The position numbers were made by a program, and so were the translations under genes. Shown here one piece after another: positions 1 to 9,564 of a stretch of DNA of 64,000 bases; the stretch's first letter is position 1; each line of letters opens with the position of its first letter. The stretch spans positions 1 to 64,000 of the forward strand of contig JAKFEE010000013.1 in assembly GCA_036675815.1 (NCBI GenBank), given 5' to 3'. Below the pieces are notes generated by a model, which was given only the letters and a program-made list of their open reading frames with translations, had not been told where the DNA came from and searched no databases. This DNA is from JAKFEE01 sp036675815 (GTDB lineage Bacteria > Pseudomonadota > Alphaproteobacteria > Rhodospirillales > Magnetospirillaceae).

Positions 1-526
1 TCGGCGCGCGTGCCGGCGGGGCGGCGGCCGGCGCCTCGGGCGCCCGGCCCTCGATCACCTGCAGCACGTCGCCCTTGGTGATGCGGCCGGCCTTGCCGGT
101 GCCGGCGACCTCGGCGGCGGCGATCTTGTTCTCGTCCATCAGCTTGCGCGCCGACGGGGCGGCGACGCCCTCGGCGGCAGTCTGGGCCGCCGGCGCCGCC
201 ACCGCCGCCTTGACCGGGGCCTCGGCCTTGGGCATGGGCGAGACCGTCTCCGGCGGGGCGGCCTGGGTGGTGGCGCTGGGTTGGGCACCCGCTTCGCCGA
301 TGGTGCCCAGGAGGGCGCCCACCTCGACGGTGCTGCCCTCCTCGGCAGCGATCTCGGCCAAGGTGCCGGCTGCCGGGGCGGGAACCTCGACCGTCACCTT
401 GTCGGTTTCCAGTTCGACCAGCGGCTCGTCGGCGGCGATCGCCTCGCCAACCTGCTTGAACCACTTGGCCACCGTCGCTTCGGTCACCGACTCGCCCAGG
501 GTGGGCACTGTGATCTGCGTTGCCAT
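1..526 (-). CDS. sucB: Dihydrolipoamide succinyltransferase (E2 of 2-oxoglutarate dehydrogenase), 3' part outside window
   Basis: E2 core of the 2-oxoglutarate dehydrogenase complex, which transfers the succinyl group to CoA in the TCA cycle. Only the first ~175 residues are present; the catalytic domain lies beyond the left edge. The start ATG (526-524) opens a lipoyl domain (residues ~1-77) with the lipoylated lysine in ETDKVTVEV (K43). An Ala/Pro-rich linker follows, then a peripheral subunit-binding domain (~122-157, APSARKLM...GRITKGDVL). It lies 15 bp downstream of sucA on the same strand, the usual sucAB order, so co-transcription is likely. The single lipoyl domain and the partner gene favour SucB over pyruvate dehydrogenase E2. 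Confidence 0.96.
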   Translation of the reverse strand, partial: MATQITVPTLGESVTEATVAKWFKQVGEAIAADEPLVELETDKVTVEVPAPAAGTLAEIAAEEGSTVEVGALLGTIGEAGAQPSATTQAAPPETVSPMPKAEAPVKAAVAAPAAQTAAEGVAAPSARKLMDENKIAAAEVAGTGKAGRITKGDVLQVIEGRAPEAPAAAPPARAP

Positions 527-541
527 GGTTGCCTCGGACGG

Positions 542-3490
542 TCAGCGGGGAGTGATGGCGGACATGGGGGTGGCGCGCCGGAACGGCTGCGGAATCCTTT
601 CCGGCGTGACGTTCAGCGCCTGCTCGACCAGCAGCGCCTGCTCCTGATTGTGCTTCTTGTACAGGCCGGTGGCCGGCGACGCCGCGGCGGGGCGGCCGGC
701 ATAGACGGCCCGCTTCGCCGTCGTGTGGCCAAGCTCCTCGAGGATGAATTCGAGGCGCCGGTCGACGAAGGTCCACGGCCCCATGTTGGCCGGCTCTTCC
801 TGACACCACACGACTTCGGCGTTCTGGTAACGACCGATCTGAGCCATCACCGTGTCCTTGGGCCACGGGTAGAGCTGTTCGACCCGCACCAGGGCGACGT
901 CCTCGATGCCGGCCTCGGTACGCGCTTGCAGCAAGTCATAGTAGACCTTGCCCGAACACAGGACAACCCGGCGGATCTTGTCGTCGGGCACCAGCTCGAA
1001 GGCCTCGGGCAGGACACGCCGGAAGCGGCTGCCCGGCCCGAAATCGTCCAATGTCGACACGCACAGCTTGTGGCGCAGCAGCGACTTCGGTTCCATCACC
1101 ACCAACGGCTTGCGGAAATTGCGCCGCAGCTGGCGCCGCAGGGCGTGGAAGTAATTGGCGGGGGTGGTGAAGTTGCAGACCTGCAGATTGTCCTCGGCGC
1201 AGAGCTGCAGATAGCGCTCCCAGCGGGCCGAGGAGTGCTCGGGCCCCTGCCCCTCGTAGCCGTGGGGCAGCAGCAGCACCAGGCCGGAAGCGCGCAACCA
1301 CTTGGTTTCGGCCGAGGCGATGAACTGGTCGATGATCACCTGGGCGCCGTTGGCGAAGTCGCCGAACTGCGCTTCCCACAGCACCAGGGCGTGCGGCTCG
1401 GTCAGCGAGTAGCCATACTCGAAGCCGAGGACCGCCTCTTCCGACAACGGCGAATCGATGACTTCGAAATGAGCCTGGCCGGCCTGGATGTGGTTGAGCG
1501 GGACGAACCGCTCCTCGCTATCCTGGTCGGTCAACACCGAATGCCGCTGCGAAAAGGTGCCGCGCCCGACATCCTGCCCCGACAGGCGCACCGGCGCGCC
1601 TTCGATGAGCAGGCTGCCGAAGGCCAGGGCCTCGGCGGTCGCCCAGTCGATGCCTTCGCCGGTCTTCATCATCTGCTGCTTCTGCTGAAGCTGGCGCAGG
1701 ATCTTGCGGTTGGCATTGAAGCCGTCCGGCACCCGGGCGAGGGCGGCGCCGACGTGGCGCAGGGTGTCGAGATCGACCCCGGTGGTCTCCTCGCGCATCT
1801 CCTCTTCGCCGCGCAGTTGCATCAGCCCGGCCCATTTACCTTCGAACCAGTCGGCCTTGTTGGGCTTGTAGGCATTGGCCGCGGAGTAGTCCCTATCGAG
1901 ACGCGCATGGAAGTCGGTGACCATGGCCGCGGCTTCCGCCTCGGTCACCACCCCTTCCGCCACCAGCTGCTTGGCATAGACCTGGCGGGTGGTCGGATGC
2001 TGGGCGATCTTGCGGTACATGAGCGGCTGGGTGAACGCCGGCTCGTCGGCCTCATTATGGCCGTGGCGGCGATAGCAGAGCATGTCGATGACCACGTCGC
2101 CCTTGAATTCCTGGCGGAACTCGGTGGCGATGCGGGCGACGTGGACCACCGCCTCGGGGTCGTCGCCGTTGACGTGGAACACCGGCGCCTGGAATCCCTT
2201 GGCCACATCCGAGGAATATGGCCCCGAGCGCGAGTACCGCGGCGCGGTGGTGAAGCCGATCTGGTTGTTGATGATGACGTGCATGGTGCCGCCGGTGGCG
2301 AAGCCCTTGAGCTGCGACAACAACAGCGTCTCGGGCACCACGCCCTGTCCGGCGAAGGCGGCATCGCCATGGATGAGGATGCCGAGGACCTGGCCGCGGT
2401 CCGTGTCGCCGCGCTGGGTCTGCTTGGCACGCACCTTGCCGATCACCACCGGATCGACGACTTCGAGGTGCGACGGGTTGGCGGTCAGCGACAGGTGGAC
2501 GACATTGCCGTCAAAGTCGCGGTCGGCCGAGGTGCCCAGGTGGTATTTGACGTCGCCCGAGCCCTGCACGTCGGCGGGATTGGCCGGGTTGCCCTGGAAC
2601 TCCGAGAAGATGGCCTGGAACGGCTTCTGCATGAAATTGGCCAGGACGTTGAGGCGGCCGCGATGGGCCATGCCGACGACGACGTCCCTGATGCCCAACT
2701 GGCCGCCGCGCTTCAGCACCTGCTCGAGAGCGGGAATCGCCGACTCGCCACCTTCCAGGCCGAAGCGCTTGGTGCCGGTGTATTTCAGCTGCAGGAAGCG
2801 CTCGAAGCCTTCGGCCTCGGTCAGGCGCTCGAGGATCGCCGTCTTGCCGCGCTCGGTAAAGTCGGTGCGGTTCTGCACCGATTCGATGCGCTTCTGGATC
2901 CATGCCTTCTGCTCGGGATCCTGGATGTGCATGAACTCGACACCGATGGTGCCGCAATAGGTCTGCTGCAGGATGGCCAGAATCTCGCGCAGGGTAGCGC
3001 TTTCGCGGCCCAGCACGTGATCGATGAAGATCGGCGTGTCGAGGTCGGCATCGGTGAAGCCATAGGTGCGATAGTCGAGCTCGGGGTGCGGCTCGCGCAC
3101 CATCAGGCCGAGAGGGTCGAGGTTGGCTTGCAGATGGCCGCGGACGCGATAGGCGCGGATGAGCATCAGCGCGCGAATCGAATTGATCGTCTGCTGACGC
3201 GATTCCGCCGCGCTGCCAGGGACGGCGGACGCGGCGGTGCGGGAGGGTGAGGAAGCGGCGGGGGTGGCGATGGGGACGCCACTCTCGACGACGCCATCGC
3301 GGCGTGGTGCCCAGCCAGGGCCGCGCAGGTCGCGCAGCACCGCATCGTCCTCGGCGCGAAGTTCGCGAAAGAACGAGGCCCAACTGGGATCGATGGAGGA
3401 TGGATCGGCGAGGTAGCGGGCGTAGAGTTCGGCGATGAAGAGGGCGTTGTTGCCCTGGAGGAACGAGGTGTACTCGATGTCGCGCGGCAT
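542..3490 (-). CDS. sucA: 2-oxoglutarate dehydrogenase E1 component
   Basis: Thiamine-diphosphate E1 subunit that decarboxylates 2-oxoglutarate and loads succinyl onto the lipoyl arm of SucB. The 982-aa length is normal for alphaproteobacterial SucA. The N-terminus (SFLQGNNALFIAELYARY) is the typical E1o start that contacts the E2/E3 core. The interior holds E1o landmarks such as GMAHRGRLNVL, the thiamine-diphosphate region GDAAFAGQG, and RRHGHNEADEP. A long antisense open frame on the plus strand is a high-GC shadow. The 188-bp gap to sucD contains a palindrome, so sucAB may be partly uncoupled from mdh-sucCD. Confidence 0.98.
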   Translation of the reverse strand: MPRDIEYTSFLQGNNALFIAELYARYLADPSSIDPSWASFFRELRAEDDAVLRDLRGPGWAPRRDGVVESGVPIATPAASSPSRTAASAVPGSAAESRQQTINSIRALMLIRAYRVRGHLQANLDPLGLMVREPHPELDYRTYGFTDADLDTPIFIDHVLGRESATLREILAILQQTYCGTIGVEFMHIQDPEQKAWIQKRIESVQNRTDFTERGKTAILERLTEAEGFERFLQLKYTGTKRFGLEGGESAIPALEQVLKRGGQLGIRDVVVGMAHRGRLNVLANFMQKPFQAIFSEFQGNPANPADVQGSGDVKYHLGTSADRDFDGNVVHLSLTANPSHLEVVDPVVIGKVRAKQTQRGDTDRGQVLGILIHGDAAFAGQGVVPETLLLSQLKGFATGGTMHVIINNQIGFTTAPRYSRSGPYSSDVAKGFQAPVFHVNGDDPEAVVHVARIATEFRQEFKGDVVIDMLCYRRHGHNEADEPAFTQPLMYRKIAQHPTTRQVYAKQLVAEGVVTEAEAAAMVTDFHARLDRDYSAANAYKPNKADWFEGKWAGLMQLRGEEEMREETTGVDLDTLRHVGAALARVPDGFNANRKILRQLQQKQQMMKTGEGIDWATAEALAFGSLLIEGAPVRLSGQDVGRGTFSQRHSVLTDQDSEERFVPLNHIQAGQAHFEVIDSPLSEEAVLGFEYGYSLTEPHALVLWEAQFGDFANGAQVIIDQFIASAETKWLRASGLVLLLPHGYEGQGPEHSSARWERYLQLCAEDNLQVCNFTTPANYFHALRRQLRRNFRKPLVVMEPKSLLRHKLCVSTLDDFGPGSRFRRVLPEAFELVPDDKIRRVVLCSGKVYYDLLQARTEAGIEDVALVRVEQLYPWPKDTVMAQIGRYQNAEVVWCQEEPANMGPWTFVDRRLEFILEELGHTTAKRAVYAGRPAAASPATGLYKKHNQEQALLVEQALNVTPERIPQPFRRATPMSAITPR

Positions 3491-3593
3491 GTACGGTCGG
3501 CGCGGCTCGTCGCCGCGCCCCCCTTTGCTTGTCGCACCGGACGGTCTGTGGCCGGGCCGGCGGAGCGGTTCGTCTGACTACTCTCTCACCCCT

Positions 3594-3617
3594 GCATGCC
3601 CGCGCAAGCGGGCATGC
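3594..3617. repeat. Dispersed palindromic repeat between sucD and sucA
   Basis: Perfect inverted repeat with 10-bp arms (gcatgcccgc and its complement) around a 4-nt loop (gcaa). The core gcccgc...gcgggc closely resembles the right-hand hairpin at 27324-27343, so this looks like a member of a dispersed repeat family. It sits in the only sizeable gap of the mdh-suc cluster, where an RNA hairpin could affect mRNA stability or attenuate transcription. No T-run follows on the minus strand, so it is not a clear intrinsic terminator. Confidence 0.7.
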
Positions 3618-3678
3618 CGGTTATCGTTGGCCCCCCATCTCGTGCGGGGGTTCGCCGAGGATCAAATCGGGATTTTTC

Positions 3679-4554
3679 TTAGCCCTTCAATACTTTGAGC
3701 ATGGTGCTGCCGAGGGATGCCGGCGAATCGGCGACGACGATGCCGGCCGAACGCATGGCCTCCATCTTGTCGCTGGCGCCGCCCTTGCCACCGGAGATGA
3801 TGGCACCGGCGTGGCCCATGCGGCGGCCGGGCGGGGCGGTGACGCCGGCGATGAAGCCGACGACGGGCTTCTTGATCTTCGACGCCTTCAGGAACTCGGC
3901 GGCCTCTTCCTCGGCGGTGCCGCCGATTTCGCCGATCATGATGATCGCCTGGGTCTCGGTGTCGCCGAGGAACAGGTCGAGGCAGTCGATGAAGTTGGTG
4001 CCGTTGACCGGGTCGCCGCCAATGCCGATGCAGGTGGTCTGGCCCAGGCCGGCGGCGGTGGTCTGCGCCACCGCCTCATAGGTCAGGGTGCCCGAGCGGG
4101 ACACGATGCCGATCTTGCCGCGGCTGTGGATGTGGCCGGGCATGATGCCGATCTTGCACTCGCCGGGGGTGATGACGCCGGGGCAGTTGGGGCCGACCAG
4201 GCGGGTCTTCGAACCGGCCAGGGCGCGCTTGACCGCCACCATGTCCATCACCGGGATGCCCTCGGTGATACATACGGCCAGCTCGATCTCGGCGTCGATG
4301 GCCTCGAGGATGGCGTCGGCGGCAAACGGCGGCGGCACGTAGATCACGGACGCGTTGCAGCCGGTCTTGGCCTTGGCCTCGGCGACGGTGTTGAACACCG
4401 GCAGGTCGAGATGGGTGGCGCCGCCCTTACCGGGGGTGACGCCGCCGACCATCTTGGTGCCGTAGGCGATGGCCTGCTCCGAGTGGAAGGTGCCCTGGGC
4501 CCCGGTGAAGCCCTGGCAGATGACCTTCGTGTCCTTGTTGACGAGAACGGCCAT
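3679..4554 (-). CDS. sucD: Succinate-CoA ligase alpha subunit
   Basis: Alpha subunit of succinyl-CoA synthetase, which interconverts succinyl-CoA and succinate with substrate-level phosphorylation. It is 291 aa, the normal length. The N-terminal CoA-binding Rossmann region begins KVICQGFTGAQGTFHSEQAI. The phosphohistidine is H248 in RRMGHAGAI. The start ATG lies 2 bp after the sucC stop codon, so the two subunits should be made together and in equal amounts. Confidence 0.98.
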   Translation of the reverse strand: MAVLVNKDTKVICQGFTGAQGTFHSEQAIAYGTKMVGGVTPGKGGATHLDLPVFNTVAEAKAKTGCNASVIYVPPPFAADAILEAIDAEIELAVCITEGIPVMDMVAVKRALAGSKTRLVGPNCPGVITPGECKIGIMPGHIHSRGKIGIVSRSGTLTYEAVAQTTAAGLGQTTCIGIGGDPVNGTNFIDCLDLFLGDTETQAIIMIGEIGGTAEEEAAEFLKASKIKKPVVGFIAGVTAPPGRRMGHAGAIISGGKGGASDKMEAMRSAGIVVADSPASLGSTMLKVLKG

Positions 4555-4556
4555 GG

Positions 4557-5756
<1,200 letters not shown>

Positions 5757-5770
5757 CTGCGTGCGATCCC

Positions 5771-6733
5771 TTAGAGGACGTTCAGTTCCTTGACCTTGAC
5801 CACCAGCTGGCGCACCGCGTCGGCCGACTTGTCGAAGGCGGCCTGCTCGTCGGCGTTCAACTCGATCTCGACCAGGCGCTCGACGCCCTTGGCGCCGATC
5901 ACCACCGGGGCGCCGACATAGATGTCGTCCTTCTGACCGAGCTGGCCCTTCTTGACGTGCACGGCGCAGGGCAGCACGCGCTTCTGATCCTTCAGGTAGC
6001 TTTCCGCCATCTGGATGCCGGCGGCGGCCGGGGCATAGAAGGCCGAGCCGGTCTTCAGCAGGCCGACGATTTCGGCGCCGCCGTCGCGGGTGCGCTGCAC
6101 CATGGCGTCGAGCTTGGCCTGGGTGGTCCAGCCCATCTTGACCAGGTCGGGCAGCGGGATGCCGGCGACGGTCGAGTAGCGGACCAGCGGCACCATGGTG
6201 TCACCATGGCCGCCCAGCACGAAGGCGGTGACGTCCTCGACCGAGACGTTGAACTCGTCGGCGAGGAAATGGCGGAAGCGGGCGGAATCGAGGACCCCGG
6301 CCATGCCGACCACCATGTTGTGCGGCAGCCCGGAGACCTCGCGCAGCGCCCACACCATCACGTCGAGGGGGTTGGTGATGCAGATGACGAAGGCCTTGGG
6401 CGCGTGCTTCTTGATGCCCTCGCCGACCGACTTCATGACCTTGGCGTTGACCTCGATGAGGTCGTCGCGGCTCATGCCCGGCTTGCGCGGCACGCCGGCG
6501 GTGACGATCACCACGTCGGCGCCGGCGATGTCGGCGTAGTCGTTGGCGCCCTTCAGCTTGACGTTGACGGCGTCGATCGGCGCCGACTCGGCAATGTCCA
6601 GACCCTTGCCCTGGGGAGTGCCCTCGGCGATGTCAAACAGCACCACGTCGCCCAATTCCTTCAGGGCGCACAGGTGTGCCAACGTTCCGCCAATATTGCC
6701 GGAGCCGACTAGAGCAATTTTCTTGCGAGCCAT
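5771..6733 (-). CDS. mdh: Malate dehydrogenase
   Basis: NAD-dependent malate dehydrogenase, oxidising malate to oxaloacetate. The frame extends upstream, but the ATG at 6733 (MARKKIALVG) is chosen because it opens directly on the NAD-binding loop GSGNIGG and is preceded by GAGGG about 10 nt upstream. The product is 320 aa, as expected for the lactate-dehydrogenase-like MDH of alphaproteobacteria. Visible catalytic residues include R83 in VPRKPGMSRDDL and H176 in LGGHGDTMVP. It is the first gene of the mdh-sucC-sucD unit. Confidence 0.97.
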   Translation of the reverse strand: MARKKIALVGSGNIGGTLAHLCALKELGDVVLFDIAEGTPQGKGLDIAESAPIDAVNVKLKGANDYADIAGADVVIVTAGVPRKPGMSRDDLIEVNAKVMKSVGEGIKKHAPKAFVICITNPLDVMVWALREVSGLPHNMVVGMAGVLDSARFRHFLADEFNVSVEDVTAFVLGGHGDTMVPLVRYSTVAGIPLPDLVKMGWTTQAKLDAMVQRTRDGGAEIVGLLKTGSAFYAPAAAGIQMAESYLKDQKRVLPCAVHVKKGQLGQKDDIYVGAPVVIGAKGVERLVEIELNADEQAAFDKSADAVRQLVVKVKELNVL

Positions 6734-6845
6734 CGATCGATATCCCTCAGACGGTATTGCGGCCCGCGCGGGCGGGCTGCGGTTGCAGCGCAACATTCTT
6801 TCCGATGGGGCGTTTCGATAGCGCGATTCGGGCGCAAGGGCAAGG

Positions 6846-6870
6846 CCGGATGACGGCCATCCGGGTTTTT
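6846..6870 (+). terminator. Intrinsic-terminator-like hairpin, oriented against the local genes
   Basis: Inverted repeat ccggatg/catccgg (6846-6852 and 6858-6864) with a 5-nt loop, followed on the plus strand by five T residues (6866-6870). It is shaped like a rho-independent terminator for plus-strand transcripts, yet both neighbours (zapE upstream, mdh downstream) are on the minus strand. It could stop antisense transcripts or fold in the mdh leader. Confidence 0.4.
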
Positions 6871-7019
6871 CGGGCGGCCGATTCCGGGCAAGGCGACCCC
6901 CGCCGAATGGGGCGCATTTCTCGGCGATCCGGCTAAGTCTTTGCCCGGATGGGATATTCGCTACCCACCGCAGTTTGACCCCAGTTGGCCGGCGTGGGAA
7001 TGTGGCGCGGTGACGCAGC

Positions 7020-8183
7020 TCAAGTCAGGTGATCGCGGCCGAGATAGTCGTGCGACTGCATCTCCATCAGGCGGCTGACGGTGCGCTGGAACTCGAAGGC
7101 GCCGTCCCCCTCGGGATAAAGGGTTTCGGGCGCCGCCTCGGCCGAGGCGATCAGGGTGACGCCGTGCTCGTAGAGCGCGTCGATGAGCGTGACGAACCGC
7201 TTGGCCTCGTTGCGCTTGTCCGGCCCCAGTCGCGGGATGCCGGCGATGACGATGGTGTGGTAGTGGACCGCCAGGGCAAGGTAGTCCGAGGCGCCCAGCG
7301 GCCGCTCGCACAGATCGGCGAAGGTGAAGCGCGCCACCCCGTCGGCGGCGGCCGGCACGGCGACGGTACGGCCGTGGACGAGGATCGAGTCGGGCTTGGC
7401 CGGCACCCCGGCGGTCATGCGGCGGAAGCAGTCGTCGAGGTCGGCGGCGGTGCTGCCGTTGATCGGCGCGTGCCAGACCTTCATGCCCTTCTTGCGGCCC
7501 AGCCGATAGTCGCGCTCGGAATCGAGCTCGAGGATGTCGAGGCGTTCCTTGATCAAGGCAATGAACGGCAGGAAGCGCTCGCGCTGCAGGCCGTCCTTGT
7601 AGAGGTCGTCGGGGGCGCGGTTCGAGGTGACGACGATCACCGTGCCGTTGTCGAACAGGGCCTGGAACAGGCGGCCGACGATCATGGCATCGGCGATGTC
7701 GAGGATCTGCAGCTCGTCGAGACACAGCAACGACGCCGCGGCGCTGATGTCGCGCGCCAGGCGCGGGATGGGGTCGGCCTCGCCGCGGTTGCCGGACTGG
7801 CGCCAGGCGTGGACGCCCTTGTGCAGGTCGCGCATGAATTCATGGAAGTGCACGCGCCGCTTGGCCGCGATGGGCGCGGTCGAGACCAGCATGTCCATCA
7901 GCATCGACTTGCCGCGGCCGACCTCGCCGAAAATGTACAACCCCTGCCTGGGCTGGGCCGTCTCGCCATCGCCGCTGCGCCAGACGAAGCTGGCGGACTC
8001 CTTGCGCCCGAAGCCGAAGCGGGCCAGCCAGCCGGCCTGATTGTGGTTCTGCACGGGCCGGTAATCGCGCAGGGCGTGATGGAGGCTTTGCAGCTTCATC
8101 ACCGCCAGCTCCTGGGCGGCATCGCGCTTGAGGTCTCCCGCGGCCAGCTTGGCGCGGTAGGCGGCCAAAGGTCCTTCGGACAT
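7020..8183 (-). CDS. zapE: Cell division protein ZapE / AFG1-like ATPase
   Basis: AFG1/ZapE-family P-loop ATPase. In E. coli ZapE associates with the Z-ring; the mitochondrial homologue AFG1/LACE1 helps turn over inner-membrane respiratory subunits. The start chosen is ATG 8183 (MSEGPLAAYRAKL), giving 387 aa; the longer in-frame extension reads as Arg-rich noncoding DNA. Walker A is GEVGRGKSMLMD, Walker B is LCLDELQILD, and a sensor-like VTSNRAP follows. It lies 286 bp upstream of mdh; proximity of zapE to mdh and sdh genes is common in alphaproteobacteria. Confidence 0.95.
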   Translation of the reverse strand: MSEGPLAAYRAKLAAGDLKRDAAQELAVMKLQSLHHALRDYRPVQNHNQAGWLARFGFGRKESASFVWRSGDGETAQPRQGLYIFGEVGRGKSMLMDMLVSTAPIAAKRRVHFHEFMRDLHKGVHAWRQSGNRGEADPIPRLARDISAAASLLCLDELQILDIADAMIVGRLFQALFDNGTVIVVTSNRAPDDLYKDGLQRERFLPFIALIKERLDILELDSERDYRLGRKKGMKVWHAPINGSTAADLDDCFRRMTAGVPAKPDSILVHGRTVAVPAAADGVARFTFADLCERPLGASDYLALAVHYHTIVIAGIPRLGPDKRNEAKRFVTLIDALYEHGVTLIASAEAAPETLYPEGDGAFEFQRTVSRLMEMQSHDYLGRDHLT

Positions 8184-8347
8184 GGATGATCGGAATGGCT
8201 GGTGGATGAGGCGCGGAAGGATAGCGAGGCGCTTGCTGCGATGCAACAGCCGCCGTCCGCTCCCCCTGGCGCTTCGCCAAGGCCCCCTGGCCATCGGTGG
8301 GGCGGCGATGCGGTTGCGCAATGGCGAGCATCGCGGGAGAATGGGTC

Positions 8348-8641
8348 ATGCGCCCGCTCCTCCCCATCCTTGTCGCCCTCCTCGCCGTCACCGTCGCCGG
8401 TTGCGCCGAGGATCCGTTCGTCGATGCGCCGCCGGCGGTGACGGCCAACCTGACACCCGGCGGCGCCTTCAGCGTGTGCTACGCCCCGGGCACGCCGCGC
8501 GAGACGGTGGATGCGCTGGCCAACGAGACCTGCGCCGCGGTCGATCTACAGGCGCGCTGGCAGAGCGACCAGCGTTACAGGTGTCGCGCCCGGGCCATCC
8601 ACCGCGCCTGGTACGCCTGCACGGCTCCGGCCCAAGAGTAG
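8348..8641 (+). CDS. Small hypothetical lipoprotein
   Basis: A 97-aa protein with a lipoprotein signal: MRPLLPILVALLAVTVAGC, where the lipobox-like VAGC makes residue 19 the likely lipidated cysteine. The mature part has three further cysteines (FSVCYAPG, ETCAA, RYRCRA) plus one near the end (YACTAP), which could form periplasmic disulfides. No recognised domain. ATG 8348 is preceded by GGGAG; the upstream in-frame ATG adds residues that do not resemble a signal. It is flanked by the divergent zapE and the convergent sdhB. Confidence 0.7.
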   Translation: MRPLLPILVALLAVTVAGCAEDPFVDAPPAVTANLTPGGAFSVCYAPGTPRETVDALANETCAAVDLQARWQSDQRYRCRARAIHRAWYACTAPAQE

Positions 8642-8677
8642 CCAACAGATTAGCATTCAGCTTCACTCACTCGCTCC

Positions 8678-8737
8678 CGTCATCGCCGGGCTTGATCCGG
8701 CAATCCATGGACCCCCGGGTCAAGCCCGGGGGTGACG
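8678..8737. repeat. 60-bp imperfect palindromic repeat downstream of sdhB
   Basis: Outer arms of 18 bp (8678-8695 and 8720-8737) match at 16 positions when one is reverse-complemented, with a cggcttgatccgg-like core. The element lies between the convergent ends of the small lipoprotein gene and sdhB and could serve as a bidirectional transcript end. It differs in sequence from the gcccgc-type palindromes at 3594 and 27241, so it seems to be a second repeat family. Confidence 0.7.
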
Positions 8738-8771
8738 GAAAAAAAGCGATTACACTTGACGGTATCCCGCC

Positions 8772-9554
8772 TTACGACTGGCGCTCGATCATCATCGTCT
8801 TGATCGAGGCGATGGCCTTGGCCGGGTTGAGGCCCTTGGGGCAGGTGTTGGTGCAGTTCATGATGGTGTGGCAGCGATAGAGCCGGAACGGATCCTCGAG
8901 ATAGTCGAGGCGCTCGCCCGTGTTCTCGTCGCGGGAATCGTGCAGCCAGCGCGCCGCCTGCAGCAGCACCGCCGGGCCGAGGTAACGTTCGCCGTTCCAC
9001 CAGTAGCTGGGGCAGCCGGTCTGGCAGCAGAAGCACAGGATGCACTCCCACAGGCCGTCGAGCTTGGCGCGGTCCTCGGGGGTCTGCAGGCGCTCGCCGT
9101 TCGGCGGCGGCGGCGTCTCCGACTGCAGCCACGGCTTGATCGAGGCCAGCTGCGCGTAGGGCACGGTGAGGTCGGGCACCAGGTCCTTGACCACCGGCAT
9201 GTGCGGCAGCGGGAAGATCTTGGCGTCGCCCTGGATGTCCTCGATCGGCTTGAGGCAGGCCAGGGTGTTGGCGCCGTCGATGTTCATGGCGCACGACCCG
9301 CAGATGCCTTCGCGGCACGAGCGGCGGAAGGTGACGGTGGCGTCGATCTCGTTCTTGATCTTGATCAGCGCGTCGAGAACCATCGGCCCGCACGCCGCGA
9401 GGTCGATGTCGTAGGAATCGACCCGCGGATTGGCGCCCGAATCCGGGTCGTAACGGTAGAGATGGAACGTCTTGACCTTCTTCGCGCCGGACGGAGCGGG
9501 ATGGTGCTTGCCCTTGCTGTAGCGCGAGTTCGGCGGGAGGTTGAATTCGACCAT
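8772..9554 (-). CDS. sdhB: Succinate dehydrogenase iron-sulfur subunit
   Basis: Electron-transfer subunit of complex II carrying the three Fe-S clusters. It is 260 aa. The plant-type 2Fe-2S cysteines are in CREGICGSC and the following LACLKPI. The 4Fe-4S and 3Fe-4S ligands are in CILCFCCQTGC and CHTIMNCTNTCPKGLNP. It is last in sdhC-sdhD-sdhA-sdhB, 10 bp downstream of sdhA, and its 3' end abuts a palindromic repeat. Confidence 0.98.
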   Translation of the reverse strand: MVEFNLPPNSRYSKGKHHPAPSGAKKVKTFHLYRYDPDSGANPRVDSYDIDLAACGPMVLDALIKIKNEIDATVTFRRSCREGICGSCAMNIDGANTLACLKPIEDIQGDAKIFPLPHMPVVKDLVPDLTVPYAQLASIKPWLQSETPPPPNGERLQTPEDRAKLDGLWECILCFCCQTGCPSYWWNGERYLGPAVLLQAARWLHDSRDENTGERLDYLEDPFRLYRCHTIMNCTNTCPKGLNPAKAIASIKTMMIERQS

Positions 9555-9564
9555 TGCCGGTTCC

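Noticed and set aside
281..3250. Plus-strand open frame of 989 codons opposite sucA
   Set aside because: It is antisense to a perfect SucA, starts inside sucB, has no ribosome site and has the His/Leu/Gly/Arg-rich composition typical of shadow frames in GC-rich DNA.
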